Assembly: GCA_027592275.1 (NCBI GenBank)
Contig: JAQCKF010000006.1
Span: 62,001 to 126,000, forward strand
DNA from: Pseudomonadota bacterium
GTDB taxonomy: Bacteria > Pseudomonadota > Gammaproteobacteria > Pseudomonadales > Pseudohongiellaceae
Reading direction: 5' to 3'
DNA length: 64,000 bases
Shown: positions 49,071 through 58,191 of the stretch, piece by piece
Position numbering within the stretch: the first letter of the stretch is position 1
Layout of the letters: every line of letters starts with the position of its first letter
The notes under the pieces: model-generated
The model's input: only the letters and a program-made list of their open reading frames with translations
What the model was told of the DNA's origin: nothing
Databases searched by the model: none
Position numbers and translations under genes: made by a program

Positions 49071-50999
49071 ATGGCAGCAAAGAAAGCGGAAACCAGAGGA
49101 TTCGAGACTGAAGCGAAGCAGCTGCTTCACTTGATGATTCACTCTCTTTATAGCAACAAAGAGATCTTCCTGAGGGAGCTGATATCCAATGCCTCGGATG
49201 CGGCGGATAAACTACGTTTCGCTGCTCTTTCTCAGCCTGAGCTATTAGAAAGCGGCGGGGATCCGAAGGTGCAGATTGATTTCGATTCTGAGAAGAACAT
49301 CCTCGTCATCAGTGATAACGGCATCGGGATGACTAGAGACGAGGTGATCACCAACCTTGGAACAATAGCCAAATCGGGAACAGCACAATTCCTTGAGACT
49401 CTAACCGGTGATCAAAAAAAGGATTCCCAGCTAATTGGCCAGTTCGGTGTTGGTTTTTATTCGGCGTTTATCGTCGCTGATAAGGTTGAAGTCCGAACTC
49501 GTAAAGCTGGCACCCCTGAAGATGAAGCCACTCTCTGGATGTCTGAGGGTGAAGCAGACTATTCACTCGAGGCTACTGCTAAGGCAACGTCTGGTACAGA
49601 GATTACATTGCACCTGAAGACCGAGGAAAAGGAATACGCAGAGAGCTATCGATTGCGCAGTATCGTAAAGAAATACGCCGATCATATTTCTATTCCTGTT
49701 TTTATGCAGAAGGAAGATATGGGAAGTCCAGATGCTGGAGAAGACAGCGAGGACAAAAGCGATGAGGAGAAAGCAGTAGAATATGAGGCAGTCAATGAAG
49801 CGAAAGCGCTCTGGACTCGTCCTCGCAAGGATGTAAAAGCCGACGAATATAAAGAATTTTACAAGTCTGTTAGCCATGACTTCGAAGATCCTCTTGAATG
49901 GAGTCACAACAAGGTCGAGGGTAAGCTGGAATACACTAGCCTTCTCTATGTGCCGGCTCGTGCTCCCTATGATTTGTGGAACAGAGATTCAGCGCGCGGA
50001 CTAAAGCTATATGTCCAACGTATCTTCATCATGGATGATGCGGAACAATTTTTGCCGCTCTATCTACGTTTCATGAAGGGCATCGTAGATTCGAATGATA
50101 TTTCTCTTAACGTGTCTCGTGAGATCCTGCAGAAAGATCCTGTAATAGATTCTATGCGCAGCGCGTTGACTAAGCGTGCTTTAGACATGCTGGAGAAAAT
50201 GCGCAAGAAGGATAAAGAAAAGTACCTCGGTTTCTGGAATGAGTTCGGTCAAGCATTGAAAGAAGGTCCTGCCGAAGATTTTGCGAATAAAGACAAGATC
50301 GCGAAGCTCCTGCAGTTTACAACTACCCATTCGGAATCAGGCGCACAAGATCAAGGCCTAGAAGATTACGTCTCGCGTATGAAGGAAGATCAAGAGAAGA
50401 TTTACTATATCGTTGCAGAATCAGCAAAAGCTGGACGAAACAGCCCTCATCTTGAAATTTTTAGGAAGAAGGGCATTGAAGTCATACTGATGCATGACAG
50501 GATCGACGAATGGCTAATGAGTCACTTGCAGAATTTCGATGGCCATCAATTTCAAGACATAAGTCGCGGCGAATTAAATCTCGGTAAGCTGGAAGACGAA
50601 GAAGATAAGGAAGTGCAGGAAAAGACCGAGAAAGAATTCGTGAAGCTAGTTGAACGAATTAAAGAAAACCTAGGTGACAAAGTCAAAGAAGTACGAGTAA
50701 CTCATCGCTTAACCGATTCACCCGCATGTCTGGCAGTAGATGATAACGACATGGGCATGCAGATGCGAAAAATCATGGAAGCCTCGGGCCAGGCCGTGCC
50801 GGAAACGAAGCCAATCTTTGAGATAAACCCGGCTCATCCCTTGTTGGTTAAGCTGGATAAGGAAGCGGATGAAGATCGCTTTGGTGATATCGTCTCTATC
50901 CTTTTCGGTCAGGCTGGTCTCGCCGATGGTGTGCAACTAGAAGATCCCGCAGACTTCTCCAAACGACTTAATAAGTTGTTACTAGAGTTGGTTGACTAG
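49071..50999 (+). CDS. htpG: Molecular chaperone HtpG (Hsp90)
   Basis: This cytoplasmic ATP-dependent chaperone has 642 residues. The GHKL ATP-binding domain has [15 protein letters not shown], then [20 protein letters not shown], then [20 protein letters not shown]. The middle domain has [15 protein letters not shown] and NVSREILQ, followed by the C-terminal dimer domain. It has a good ribosome-binding site (GAGGGT) and a clear heat-shock promoter upstream. It is convergent with argS. Confidence 0.97.
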   Translation: MAAKKAETRGFETEAKQLLHLMIHSLYSNKEIFLRELISNASDAADKLRFAALSQPELLESGGDPKVQIDFDSEKNILVISDNGIGMTRDEVITNLGTIAKSGTAQFLETLTGDQKKDSQLIGQFGVGFYSAFIVADKVEVRTRKAGTPEDEATLWMSEGEADYSLEATAKATSGTEITLHLKTEEKEYAESYRLRSIVKKYADHISIPVFMQKEDMGSPDAGEDSEDKSDEEKAVEYEAVNEAKALWTRPRKDVKADEYKEFYKSVSHDFEDPLEWSHNKVEGKLEYTSLLYVPARAPYDLWNRDSARGLKLYVQRIFIMDDAEQFLPLYLRFMKGIVDSNDISLNVSREILQKDPVIDSMRSALTKRALDMLEKMRKKDKEKYLGFWNEFGQALKEGPAEDFANKDKIAKLLQFTTTHSESGAQDQGLEDYVSRMKEDQEKIYYIVAESAKAGRNSPHLEIFRKKGIEVILMHDRIDEWLMSHLQNFDGHQFQDISRGELNLGKLEDEEDKEVQEKTEKEFVKLVERIKENLGDKVKEVRVTHRLTDSPACLAVDDNDMGMQMRKIMEASGQAVPETKPIFEINPAHPLLVKLDKEADEDRFGDIVSILFGQAGLADGVQLEDPADFSKRLNKLLLELVD

Positions 51000-51022
51000 T
51001 CTGGAGCAGGGCAATGAAAGCG

Positions 51023-51057
51023 AGGTCCTTGCAGTAGCATCGCTGCTGTAAGGACCT
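51023..51057. terminator. Long hairpin between convergent htpG and argS
   Basis: A 16-bp stem (51023-51038 with 51042-51057, two G-U pairs) has an atc loop and fills the gap between the stops. It lacks a clear T-run on either side, so termination efficiency is uncertain. Its position suits both genes. Confidence 0.5.
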
Positions 51058-51058
51058 G

Positions 51059-52798
51059 TTACATCTTTTCGAGGGTTTCAATACCTAGCAGGTCAAGTCC
51101 CTGCTGCAGAGCGGCAGCGGTAAGTGATGCCAGCGCGAGTCGTGAGTCACGCAGTTGTGCATCTGCTTTTAGAATAGGGCAGGACTCATAGAAGCGCATG
51201 AACAAACCTGCTAGTTCATAGAGGTAGTTGCACAATAGGTTCGGGTAGCAATCTCGTGCCACCACGTCTACAACCTCAGGTAGCTGCATTATCTTCAGCA
51301 ATAGATTTCTTTCGGCTGCTTCTGAAATAGCCGTAATTTGCACGCTCTCTAAGCCGGAGTCCTGCTTTCTCAGGATGCTGCGAATCCGTGCATAGGCATA
51401 CATAAGATACGGAGCAGTATTGCCTTCGAATGACAGCATGCTTGACCAATCGAAAACGTAGTCGCTGGTTCTGTTCTTCGATAGGTCTGCATATTTAACA
51501 GCGCCAATACCTACCTTCTCTGCAATCTCAATGTAGGTTGTCTCGTCTAGGCCTGAGTTTTTCTGTGAAACTAGCTCGCGAGCACGCCGGATCGCTTCAT
51601 CCAGCAAGTCTACAAGCTTGATCGTATCGCCAGAGCGAGTTTTAAACGGTCTGCCATCGCTGCCCATCATTGTGCCGTAGGCGATATGTTCCAGCGAAAT
51701 ATTTTTGGAGGCAAACCCTGCTTCATGCGCAACGGCGAACACCTGTTGAAAGTGTAGTGACTGCCTAGCGTCGACAACATACAGTGCTCGTTCTGCTTTT
51801 AGATTAAAAGAACGAAATTGAACAGCGGCGAGATCGGTCGTGGCATAAAGATAACCGCCGTCTGTTTTCTGGATGATAACCGGTAATGGCTCGCCGTCTT
51901 TTCCGGTGAACTCCGGTAAGAACACGCAGCGAGCGCCATTGGAAATTGAAAGAAGGGAAGCCTCCTCCAATTTTTTTACCACACCTTCGAGGTCTTTGTT
52001 ATAGAAACTCTCCGCCTTGAGGTCTTTGCGGCTTAGCGTTACATTGAGCTTGTCATATATAGCTTGGCAGTGCTTTAACGATTCGTCGATGAACTGCTGC
52101 CAAACGACTAAGTGATCAGCATCGCCGCCCTGAAGTTTTACAACACTAGCGCGCGCCGTTTCGGCAAAGTCTGGATCAGCATCGAATCGTGTTTTCGCCG
52201 CTCGATAGAAAGATTCAAGGTCGGCGAGTTGGGTTGGTAGGTCGCCTTGTGAGAAACTGAGTTCACGCATATAGGAGATCAGCATTCCAAACTGGGTTCC
52301 CCAGTCGCCTACGTGATTCTGTCGAATAATTTCGTGACCTTGGCGCTCAAGCACGCGCACCAGGCAATCGCCTATGATTGTGCCGCGCAGATGGCCAACG
52401 TGCATTTCCTTGGCCAGATTGGGCGATGAGTAATCGACCACGATCTTGTCGGCTTTTTTTGTCGTCGGAATCAGTTTTCGCGTGTCGCTGCAAATCTCAG
52501 ATGCGCGTTGCATTAAAGCGGTATCGGATAGATGGATATTGATGAAGCCTGGGCCGGCTACTTCTAACTTCGCTATAAGGGGGTTCGCATCAGCTGTTAA
52601 TTTTTCAACTACGTCGTTAGCAAGTTGCCTGGGATTGGTTCTAACTTTCTTCGCAATCGACATGACCCCATTGCTTTGATAGTCACCAAATTCCGGCTTA
52701 GATGCGGTTATGACATTCGGATCGCAATCAGCGAGGCCAGACACAATGCTGAGGGCTTCGCCAACGAGCTGATTTAGTGTGTATTTGAAGGTATTCAT
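51059..52798 (-). CDS. argS: Arginine-tRNA ligase
   Basis: This class I synthetase has 579 residues from the ATG at 52798 (MNTFKYTLNQLV). A TTG in frame 12 bases upstream is less likely. The HIGH motif is HVGHLRGTIIGD in PNLAKEMHVGHLRGT. The KMSKS loop is the divergent type usual for ArgRS, seen near MMGSDGRPFKTRSGDTI. The N-terminal additional domain and the C-terminal anticodon domain, with SFEGNTAPYLMYAYARIRSI, are present. Confidence 0.97.
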   Translation of the reverse strand: MNTFKYTLNQLVGEALSIVSGLADCDPNVITASKPEFGDYQSNGVMSIAKKVRTNPRQLANDVVEKLTADANPLIAKLEVAGPGFINIHLSDTALMQRASEICSDTRKLIPTTKKADKIVVDYSSPNLAKEMHVGHLRGTIIGDCLVRVLERQGHEIIRQNHVGDWGTQFGMLISYMRELSFSQGDLPTQLADLESFYRAAKTRFDADPDFAETARASVVKLQGGDADHLVVWQQFIDESLKHCQAIYDKLNVTLSRKDLKAESFYNKDLEGVVKKLEEASLLSISNGARCVFLPEFTGKDGEPLPVIIQKTDGGYLYATTDLAAVQFRSFNLKAERALYVVDARQSLHFQQVFAVAHEAGFASKNISLEHIAYGTMMGSDGRPFKTRSGDTIKLVDLLDEAIRRARELVSQKNSGLDETTYIEIAEKVGIGAVKYADLSKNRTSDYVFDWSSMLSFEGNTAPYLMYAYARIRSILRKQDSGLESVQITAISEAAERNLLLKIMQLPEVVDVVARDCYPNLLCNYLYELAGLFMRFYESCPILKADAQLRDSRLALASLTAAALQQGLDLLGIETLEKM

Positions 52799-52951
52799 GG
52801 ATTTAGGCAAGCGTAAAAAGGAAAGAATTGTACACCATAATTCGAAGCGCAGATTGGTGTAAAATAGCGAATCTTTGAATTTAGTGAACTCTTAGTAACT
52901 TTAACACCAGCTCTTAACCGTGAGACCTTAGGTCTTAGCCAGAGGAAGTCC

Positions 52952-53899
52952 GTGAAAAGCAATACGAGTGTCAGTGACGGCGTCCAGCTGGTTCGCGTCG
53001 AGAAGTCTCATATCGGGCAGCGTCTAGATAACTTTCTTATTAGGCACCTCAAGGGCGTTCCTAGAACGCGTGTATATCGACTGATCCGCCGAGGAGAGGT
53101 TCGGGTTAATAAGAAGCGATGTAAGCCTGACCGGAAGCTCGAGTTGGGAGATGAAGTCCGCATTCCGCCGTACACAACTAACTACAGCGAACAGACGGCG
53201 AAGCCGAGCCCGGCACTTCAGGAGTTTCTGTTAAATAGCATTCTGCTCGAGAACGATGATCTGCTGGTGATCAATAAGCCAGCCGGCATGGCGGTCCATG
53301 GCGGCACCAGTGTGGCCATGGGCCTGATCGAAGCGCTTCGCCAATGCAAGCCTGAATGGGGTGAATTGGAGCTGGCTCATCGGATCGATAGGGGAACTAC
53401 GGGCTGTCTTGTTATTTCTAAAAACTCTATATTTTTAAAACATATACAGAACCAATTTAAAGTAAAAAATGTCCAAAAGCACTATCTTGCATTGGTTCAT
53501 GGCACATGGCCTGAGTCCCTCAATGTCGTCGATGCCCCCTTACAAAAAGACTCCGTAGGGGAGAGTGAGCACATTGTTCGAGTGCTTGAGAGCGGCAAAC
53601 CCTCTCTTACTCGCTTCGCGGTGAAGCAGCATTTCGATGGCGCAAGTCTTATTGAGGCGATGCCTCAGACGGGGCGTACTCATCAAATTCGCGTGCATTG
53701 TCAGCATTCGGGGCATGGAATTGTGGGGGACGATAAGTACACTTTTAAGGTCAAGGGTAGTGCTCTTTCGAAGGTAAAAAACCTCTGCCTACATGCCTGG
53801 AAAATCGAATTTGAACTACCTGAGGGGGCTACGTCCATCCGTGTGGAGGCACCTATCCCAAATCATCTAGACTCGTTAATACAAAAATTGGGTAAATAG
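52952..53899 (+). CDS. rluC: 23S rRNA pseudouridine synthase RluC
   Basis: RluC makes pseudouridines at 955, 2504 and 2580 of 23S rRNA in E. coli. The protein has 315 residues. It has an S4 RNA-binding domain (RLDNFLIRHLKGVPRTRVYR). The catalytic Asp lies in the RluA motif ELAHRIDRGTTGCLVISK (about 146), with later MPQTGRTHQIRVHCQHSGHG. The start is GTG at 52952. In pseudomonads rne lies divergently upstream; here argS takes that place. Confidence 0.93.
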   Translation: MKSNTSVSDGVQLVRVEKSHIGQRLDNFLIRHLKGVPRTRVYRLIRRGEVRVNKKRCKPDRKLELGDEVRIPPYTTNYSEQTAKPSPALQEFLLNSILLENDDLLVINKPAGMAVHGGTSVAMGLIEALRQCKPEWGELELAHRIDRGTTGCLVISKNSIFLKHIQNQFKVKNVQKHYLALVHGTWPESLNVVDAPLQKDSVGESEHIVRVLESGKPSLTRFAVKQHFDGASLIEAMPQTGRTHQIRVHCQHSGHGIVGDDKYTFKVKGSALSKVKNLCLHAWKIEFELPEGATSIRVEAPIPNHLDSLIQKLGK

Positions 53900-53954
53900 C
53901 TTTAAATACATATGCTTACAGAATTATCTCAGCTACACAAATTGCGAGAAATCT

Positions 53955-53983
53955 TTGACAGATGACGGCCATACGCCTATTAT
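53955..53983 (+). promoter_or_regulatory. Strong sigma-70 promoter of the yceD-rpmF-plsX-fab operon
   Basis: A perfect TTGACA (53955-53960), a 17-base spacer and TATTAT (53978-53983) are present. Only nine bases lie between the -10 box and the yceD ATG at 53993, so the transcript would start at or next to the start codon. Confidence 0.85.
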
Positions 53984-53992
53984 GCGCGCCTG

Positions 53993-54523
53993 ATGTCAGA
54001 TAGCTCTATTCCAGCCTACGCAGATACCCGTAAAATCTTCCAGCAAGAAGATATTATTAGCGGGAATATAGGCCTAGATAGGCTGCCTCGGTTCTCGAAG
54101 ACCCTGGCGAATGATCAGGGCTTAGTGTCTCTCGAGCTGAAGTTTACGTTTGGCGAAGCAAAAGAGCGGTTAATAACGGGCAGTTTGCAGGCTCAGGTAA
54201 ATGTTTTCTGTCAGCGTTGTCTTAAGCCTCTAGCTATAGCGCTTGCGGACGACATAAAGCTGGCACTAGTGCGAGATGAAGAAGCGGCACTGCGACTGGA
54301 CGCGAAATTAGATCCCTGGATTTGCGAGGATCATAAGCTAGATTTGGCCGAGTTGATCGAAGAACAATTGATTTTATGTACGCCGATAGTGAGTTATCAC
54401 GAAAGTGGCGAATGCATGACTCAGAAGGATTATGTAGCGGGTGAAGATGCTACAGAAAGTGTAGCTAGCGAAAGCCCGTTTGCAGTGCTTAGATCACTTA
54501 AAGACAGTGACCCTAGCGATTAA
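53993..54523 (+). CDS. yceD: YceD/DUF177 family protein (23S rRNA accumulation protein)
   Basis: This 176-residue protein has the family cysteine motif VFCQRCLKPLAIA and the later pair near LILCTPIVSYHESGEC. Loss of E. coli YceD impairs 23S rRNA levels, and the mechanism is not settled. It precedes rpmF as in nearly all bacteria. The ATG at 53993 matches the family N-terminus (SSIPAYADTRKIFQQE), yet no Shine-Dalgarno site is seen, and the promoter -10 ends 9 bases upstream. This suggests leaderless translation. Confidence 0.92.
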   Translation: MSDSSIPAYADTRKIFQQEDIISGNIGLDRLPRFSKTLANDQGLVSLELKFTFGEAKERLITGSLQAQVNVFCQRCLKPLAIALADDIKLALVRDEEAALRLDAKLDPWICEDHKLDLAELIEEQLILCTPIVSYHESGECMTQKDYVAGEDATESVASESPFAVLRSLKDSDPSD

Positions 54524-54556
54524 AACAGTTTAAAGAATTTGTATTAGGAGATTGAA

Positions 54557-54736
54557 ATGGCAGTTCAAAAAAGCAAGGTCACCCGTTCACGGCGTGGCAA
54601 GCGACGAACTCACGACTCCCTTACGGGACCTACGCTATCTACGGACCAGACGTCTGGCGAGATTCACCGTCGACATCACGTAACGACTGACGGCTTCTAC
54701 AAAGGCAAGAAAGTTCTGGATATCGGCGAAGACTAG
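54557..54736 (+). CDS. rpmF: 50S ribosomal protein L32
   Basis: This 59-residue basic protein begins [20 protein letters not shown] and ends [22 protein letters not shown] site precedes the ATG. It is cotranscribed with yceD (33-base gap) and plsX (11-base gap). The zinc cysteines found in some L32 proteins are absent, as in other gammaproteobacteria. Confidence 0.97.
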   Translation: MAVQKSKVTRSRRGKRRTHDSLTGPTLSTDQTSGEIHRRHHVTTDGFYKGKKVLDIGED

Positions 54737-54747
54737 GGCGCCCAGCC

Positions 54748-55767
54748 TTGAGTTTGCCTAAGCGCATAGCAATCGATGCTATGGGCGGCGATGGAGGGGT
54801 AAGAGTTACTCTCCCTGCCGCTTTGCACGCTCTGGAATTAAATTCCGATCTATCAGTTACCCTCGTTGGCGACAAAAGTCAGATAGAGACCTATCTGGAC
54901 TCTATTTCTGCCGCGCTCGCCGATCGCATTTCTATAGACCATACACTCGACGTCATTAGTGACGAGGATAAGCCCGCGCACGTCTTACGCAGCGGCAAGA
55001 CATCCTCTATGTATAAGGCTGTGCAATTGCTTCAGGACGGCCACGTTCAGGCTATGGTTAGCGCAGGCAATACAGGCGCTCTTCTGATGATCGGCAGACA
55101 CTTGCTGAAGACAATAAGCGGCATTCAAAAGCCGGCCATAGTAGCTAGCATTCCCGGTGCTACACGGCATTGTTTTCTGCTCGATGTGGGCGCCAACCCC
55201 GTGGTTGATGCACAGCAACTGTTTGAATTTGCGGTAATGGGTTCGGTTCTCGCCGAATCTCTACAGGGCGAAACCGCGAAGGTTGGACTACTCAATATCG
55301 GCTCCGAACAATTCAAGGGCACTGAAGAGGTGCGTGATGCTAGCCTACTAATGGAACGTTGCCCGGCTTTCGATTATGTCGGCTTTATCGAGGCAAACGA
55401 GTTATTCGAAGGCAGGGCAGACGTTGTCGTCTGCGACGGATTCGTAGGGAACGTGACAATTAAGACCAGTGCCGGTGTTGCGAATGTCGTCAAGAAATTG
55501 CTGTCCTCACAAATACTCACCGTCTCTACGAGTTCATCCGAGGACGAGAGTAAGGCTAAGCTATTCAAAAGCCTTAGCGAGCAAATTAATCCGCACCGTT
55601 TCAATGGCGCGAGCCTGCTAGGCCTGCAAGGGAGCATAGTAAAGAGCCACGGCAACGCTACGATAGAAGGCTTTGCCTACGCAATCCAGCAAGCCGTAAG
55701 GGAGGCAGAAAATGCCGTTCCTGAATTGATAAGAGAAAAAGTAGCTGCGATTATTGAAGCTAGCTAA
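54748..55767 (+). CDS. plsX: Phosphate acyltransferase PlsX
   Basis: PlsX makes acyl-phosphate from acyl-ACP for phospholipid synthesis. The protein has 339 residues. The N-terminal motif RIAIDAMGGDGGVRVTLPAA and the later VSAGNTGALLMIGRHLL and CDGFVGNVTIKTSAG are typical. The start is TTG at 54748: the first ATG in frame would remove half of the conserved AIDAMGGD block. An AGGGCG site lies upstream. Confidence 0.95.
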   Translation: MSLPKRIAIDAMGGDGGVRVTLPAALHALELNSDLSVTLVGDKSQIETYLDSISAALADRISIDHTLDVISDEDKPAHVLRSGKTSSMYKAVQLLQDGHVQAMVSAGNTGALLMIGRHLLKTISGIQKPAIVASIPGATRHCFLLDVGANPVVDAQQLFEFAVMGSVLAESLQGETAKVGLLNIGSEQFKGTEEVRDASLLMERCPAFDYVGFIEANELFEGRADVVVCDGFVGNVTIKTSAGVANVVKKLLSSQILTVSTSSSEDESKAKLFKSLSEQINPHRFNGASLLGLQGSIVKSHGNATIEGFAYAIQQAVREAENAVPELIREKVAAIIEAS

Positions 55768-55844
55768 GCGGCTGACTGTTTGCCCCCCTGTATTTAGGCC
55801 GCAGGAAGTGCATCAAATTCACAATGAGCGAGGTTCGATACACA

Positions 55845-56783
55845 ATGAAGCATATTGGATTTATCTTTCCAGGTCAGGGGTCCCAGAAGCTAGGTATGTT
55901 GGCGGAACTGGCAGCCAACTTCAGCATAGTTGAAGAAACCTTCGCGCAGGCATCGACTGTATTAGATAAAGATCTCTGGCAAGTGAGTCAGACTGATCAA
56001 AATGAACAACTCAATCAGACAGACATTACACAACCCGTGCTGTTGGCCGCATCCGTCGCGCTTTGGAGAGTCTGGCAGGACCAACAAGGGTCGCAGCCAT
56101 CTATATTGGCGGGGCACAGCCTTGGCGAGTATTCGGCGTTAGTCTGTTCTGGAGTGCTTGCCTTCGGCGACGCGATTCAGCTCGTACATCAGCGAGGGCT
56201 TTATATGCAGGCTGCGGTGAGCGCAGGCACCGGTAAGATGGCAGCGATAGTAGGTTTAGATGACGACAAAATAGCAGGCTTATGTGAGCAGGCGGCTCAA
56301 GGCCAGGTCGTTTCCGCGGCTAATTTCAATTCACCCGGACAGACTGTCATAGCCGGCGATGTGGATGCCGTTGAGAGAGCGATGGTGCTATGCAAAGAGG
56401 CCGGCGCTAAGAGAGCGCTGCCTTTGAATGTCAGCGTTCCTTCACACTGCTCTCTGATGAAGCCCGCCGCCGAACAATTGCAGGCGGAGTTAGATAAGGT
56501 GCAGTTCAACTCTCCACAGATTCCGATTGTGCAAAATGTCAACGCACAAATCAGTGAAGACCCAAATCTAATAAAAGAAAACTTGATAAAGCAGTTGTAT
56601 ATGCCTGTCTTGTGGGTAGATTCTGTGAAATGTATGCGTGCAAACGGCGTTGAGAAATTACTCGAATGCGGTCCTGGAAAGGTATTAAGTGGACTAATTA
56701 GGCGAATTGAGCCACAGGTAAGCTGCTTTGCCAGCGACAATCCAGAGAGTCTCACAAGCGCTATAGACGAGTTATCGTCATAG
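55845..56783 (+). CDS. fabD: Malonyl-CoA:ACP transacylase
   Basis: FabD loads malonate on ACP for fatty acid synthesis. The protein has 312 residues from the ATG at 55845 (MKHIGFIFPGQGSQ). An ATG 21 bases upstream is also open, but the family N-terminus and the GAGG spacing favour 55845. The active Ser92 is in LAGHSLGEYSALV, and the His in NVSVPSHCSLMKPAA. It follows plsX and precedes fabG. Confidence 0.95.
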   Translation: MKHIGFIFPGQGSQKLGMLAELAANFSIVEETFAQASTVLDKDLWQVSQTDQNEQLNQTDITQPVLLAASVALWRVWQDQQGSQPSILAGHSLGEYSALVCSGVLAFGDAIQLVHQRGLYMQAAVSAGTGKMAAIVGLDDDKIAGLCEQAAQGQVVSAANFNSPGQTVIAGDVDAVERAMVLCKEAGAKRALPLNVSVPSHCSLMKPAAEQLQAELDKVQFNSPQIPIVQNVNAQISEDPNLIKENLIKQLYMPVLWVDSVKCMRANGVEKLLECGPGKVLSGLIRRIEPQVSCFASDNPESLTSAIDELSS

Positions 56784-56847
56784 CCGCTGAATCTCATCTG
56801 CAGACTGCAATTTAAGAACAAAGAGCTAAGAATAAGGAAAACAGGAC

Positions 56848-57591
56848 ATGAACGATTCTACGACAATAGCGCTGGTAACCGGAGCGAGCAGGGGAATAGG
56901 CCGGGCTATAGCATTAGATCTGGGCAATCGCGGCTTTACCGTTATCGGCACAGCAACCTCTGATTCTGGGGCGCAGCAAATTAGTAGTTATTTAGCCGAG
57001 AATTCGATTTCCGGCGAGGGCATGTGCCTGGATGTCTCCTGTGATGAATCTGTCGCCACCATGATGTCTGCTATCGTCGAAAAACACGGCGCACCTACAA
57101 TATTGGTAAATAACGCCGGAATTACCAAAGACAACCTGCTCATGCGAATGAAGGCTGACGAATGGTCTGATGTAATCGATACGAATTTAGGATCCATGTA
57201 TCGCCTTTGTAAAGCCTGCATGAAGGGTATGACCAAGGCTCGCTGGGGCCGGATAATTAATATCAGCTCTGTAGTGGGTTCGAGTGGCAATGCCGGGCAG
57301 TCAAATTACGCGGCATCAAAGGCCGGTATAGAAGGCTTTAGCCGTGCCCTGGCCAAGGAGATTGGTTCTAGAGGAATAACGGTAAATGCCGTAGCTCCGG
57401 GCTTTATAGCGACCGATATGACTAAAGACTTGCCCGAGAAGCAGGCGGAGGCTCTTCTATCGTCGATTCCTCTGGGTCGGCTAGGCCAGCCTGAGGAGAT
57501 CGCAGCAATGGTGGGTTTCCTGGCCTCCGATAATGGCGCCTACATCACTGGCGAGACCCTACATGTGAACGGCGGCATGTATATGGCGTAA
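56848..57591 (+). CDS. fabG: 3-oxoacyl-ACP reductase
   Basis: This SDR-family NADPH reductase has 247 residues. It has LVTGASRGIGRAIALDLGNR, the NNAG motif (LVNNAGITKDNLLMRM), the Ser in INISSVVGSSGNAGQSNY, and YAASKAGIEGFSRALAKEI with the catalytic Tyr-Lys. It ends with the typical GMYMA. A 270-base gap, which may hold a promoter, precedes acpP. Confidence 0.97.
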   Translation: MNDSTTIALVTGASRGIGRAIALDLGNRGFTVIGTATSDSGAQQISSYLAENSISGEGMCLDVSCDESVATMMSAIVEKHGAPTILVNNAGITKDNLLMRMKADEWSDVIDTNLGSMYRLCKACMKGMTKARWGRIINISSVVGSSGNAGQSNYAASKAGIEGFSRALAKEIGSRGITVNAVAPGFIATDMTKDLPEKQAEALLSSIPLGRLGQPEEIAAMVGFLASDNGAYITGETLHVNGGMYMA

Positions 57592-57861
57592 CGCTAAGTA
57601 ATTGAGTTTTATAAGGGTTTATGGCGCGAGGCTTATTTTTTAATTTAGGCATTACATCGTATGGAAATAGAGGTAAACTTGCGTCCTGAATTATTCGCTG
57701 GGTATCTGCGAGGCCCACGAAGAGCACTAAACTGCTACAAAGTTTAGTGATAATAAAAAAAATAGAATATTTGAAATTTACCCGAGCATCCAATAACAGG
57801 GCTGTTCGAAAGGCCACTGGCAACACCGCTAGAAAAACAGTATTAGGAGCTAATAAAAGAT

Positions 57862-58095
57862 ATGAGTAGCATTGAAGAACGCGTTAAAAAAATTGTCTGC
57901 GAACAGTTGGGCGTAAAAGAAGACGAAGTAAAACCATCTGCTTCTTTTGTAGAAGACCTAGGCGCCGATTCGCTAGATACAGTTGAATTGGTAATGGCAC
58001 TAGAAGAGGAATTCGAAACAGAGATCCCCGACGAAGAGGCCGAAAAAATTACTACAGTTCAATTGGCTACAGACTATATCAACTCACACCTGTAA
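57862..58095 (+). CDS. acpP: Acyl carrier protein
   Basis: This 77-residue, highly acidic protein has the phosphopantetheine Ser37 in [27 protein letters not shown] site lies 13 bases upstream of the ATG. It lies between fabG and fabF and is separated from fabF by a terminator-like hairpin, which would let acpP be expressed well above fabF. Confidence 0.98.
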   Translation: MSSIEERVKKIVCEQLGVKEDEVKPSASFVEDLGADSLDTVELVMALEEEFETEIPDEEAEKITTVQLATDYINSHL

Positions 58096-58118
58096 CACTG
58101 AACAGCAGCACGAAACAG

Positions 58119-58150
58119 AGCTACTCTAGTTTATTCTTGAGTAGCTTTTG
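58119..58150 (+). terminator. Terminator/attenuator between acpP and fabF
   Basis: An 8-bp stem agctactc/gagtagct (58119-58126 with 58139-58146) has a 12-base loop and is followed by tttgttta. It lies 23 bases after acpP. The short T-tract, with a G inside, suggests partial termination. Confidence 0.65.
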
Positions 58151-58191
58151 TTTATCTGGCGTTTACTGTTTTTAGTCAGGAGATCAAAGCA

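Noticed and set aside
51059-52798. Loss of the KMSKS motif in arginine-tRNA ligase as a sign of decay
   Set aside because: Most bacterial ArgRS enzymes lack the canonical second Lys. The loop here is the usual type.
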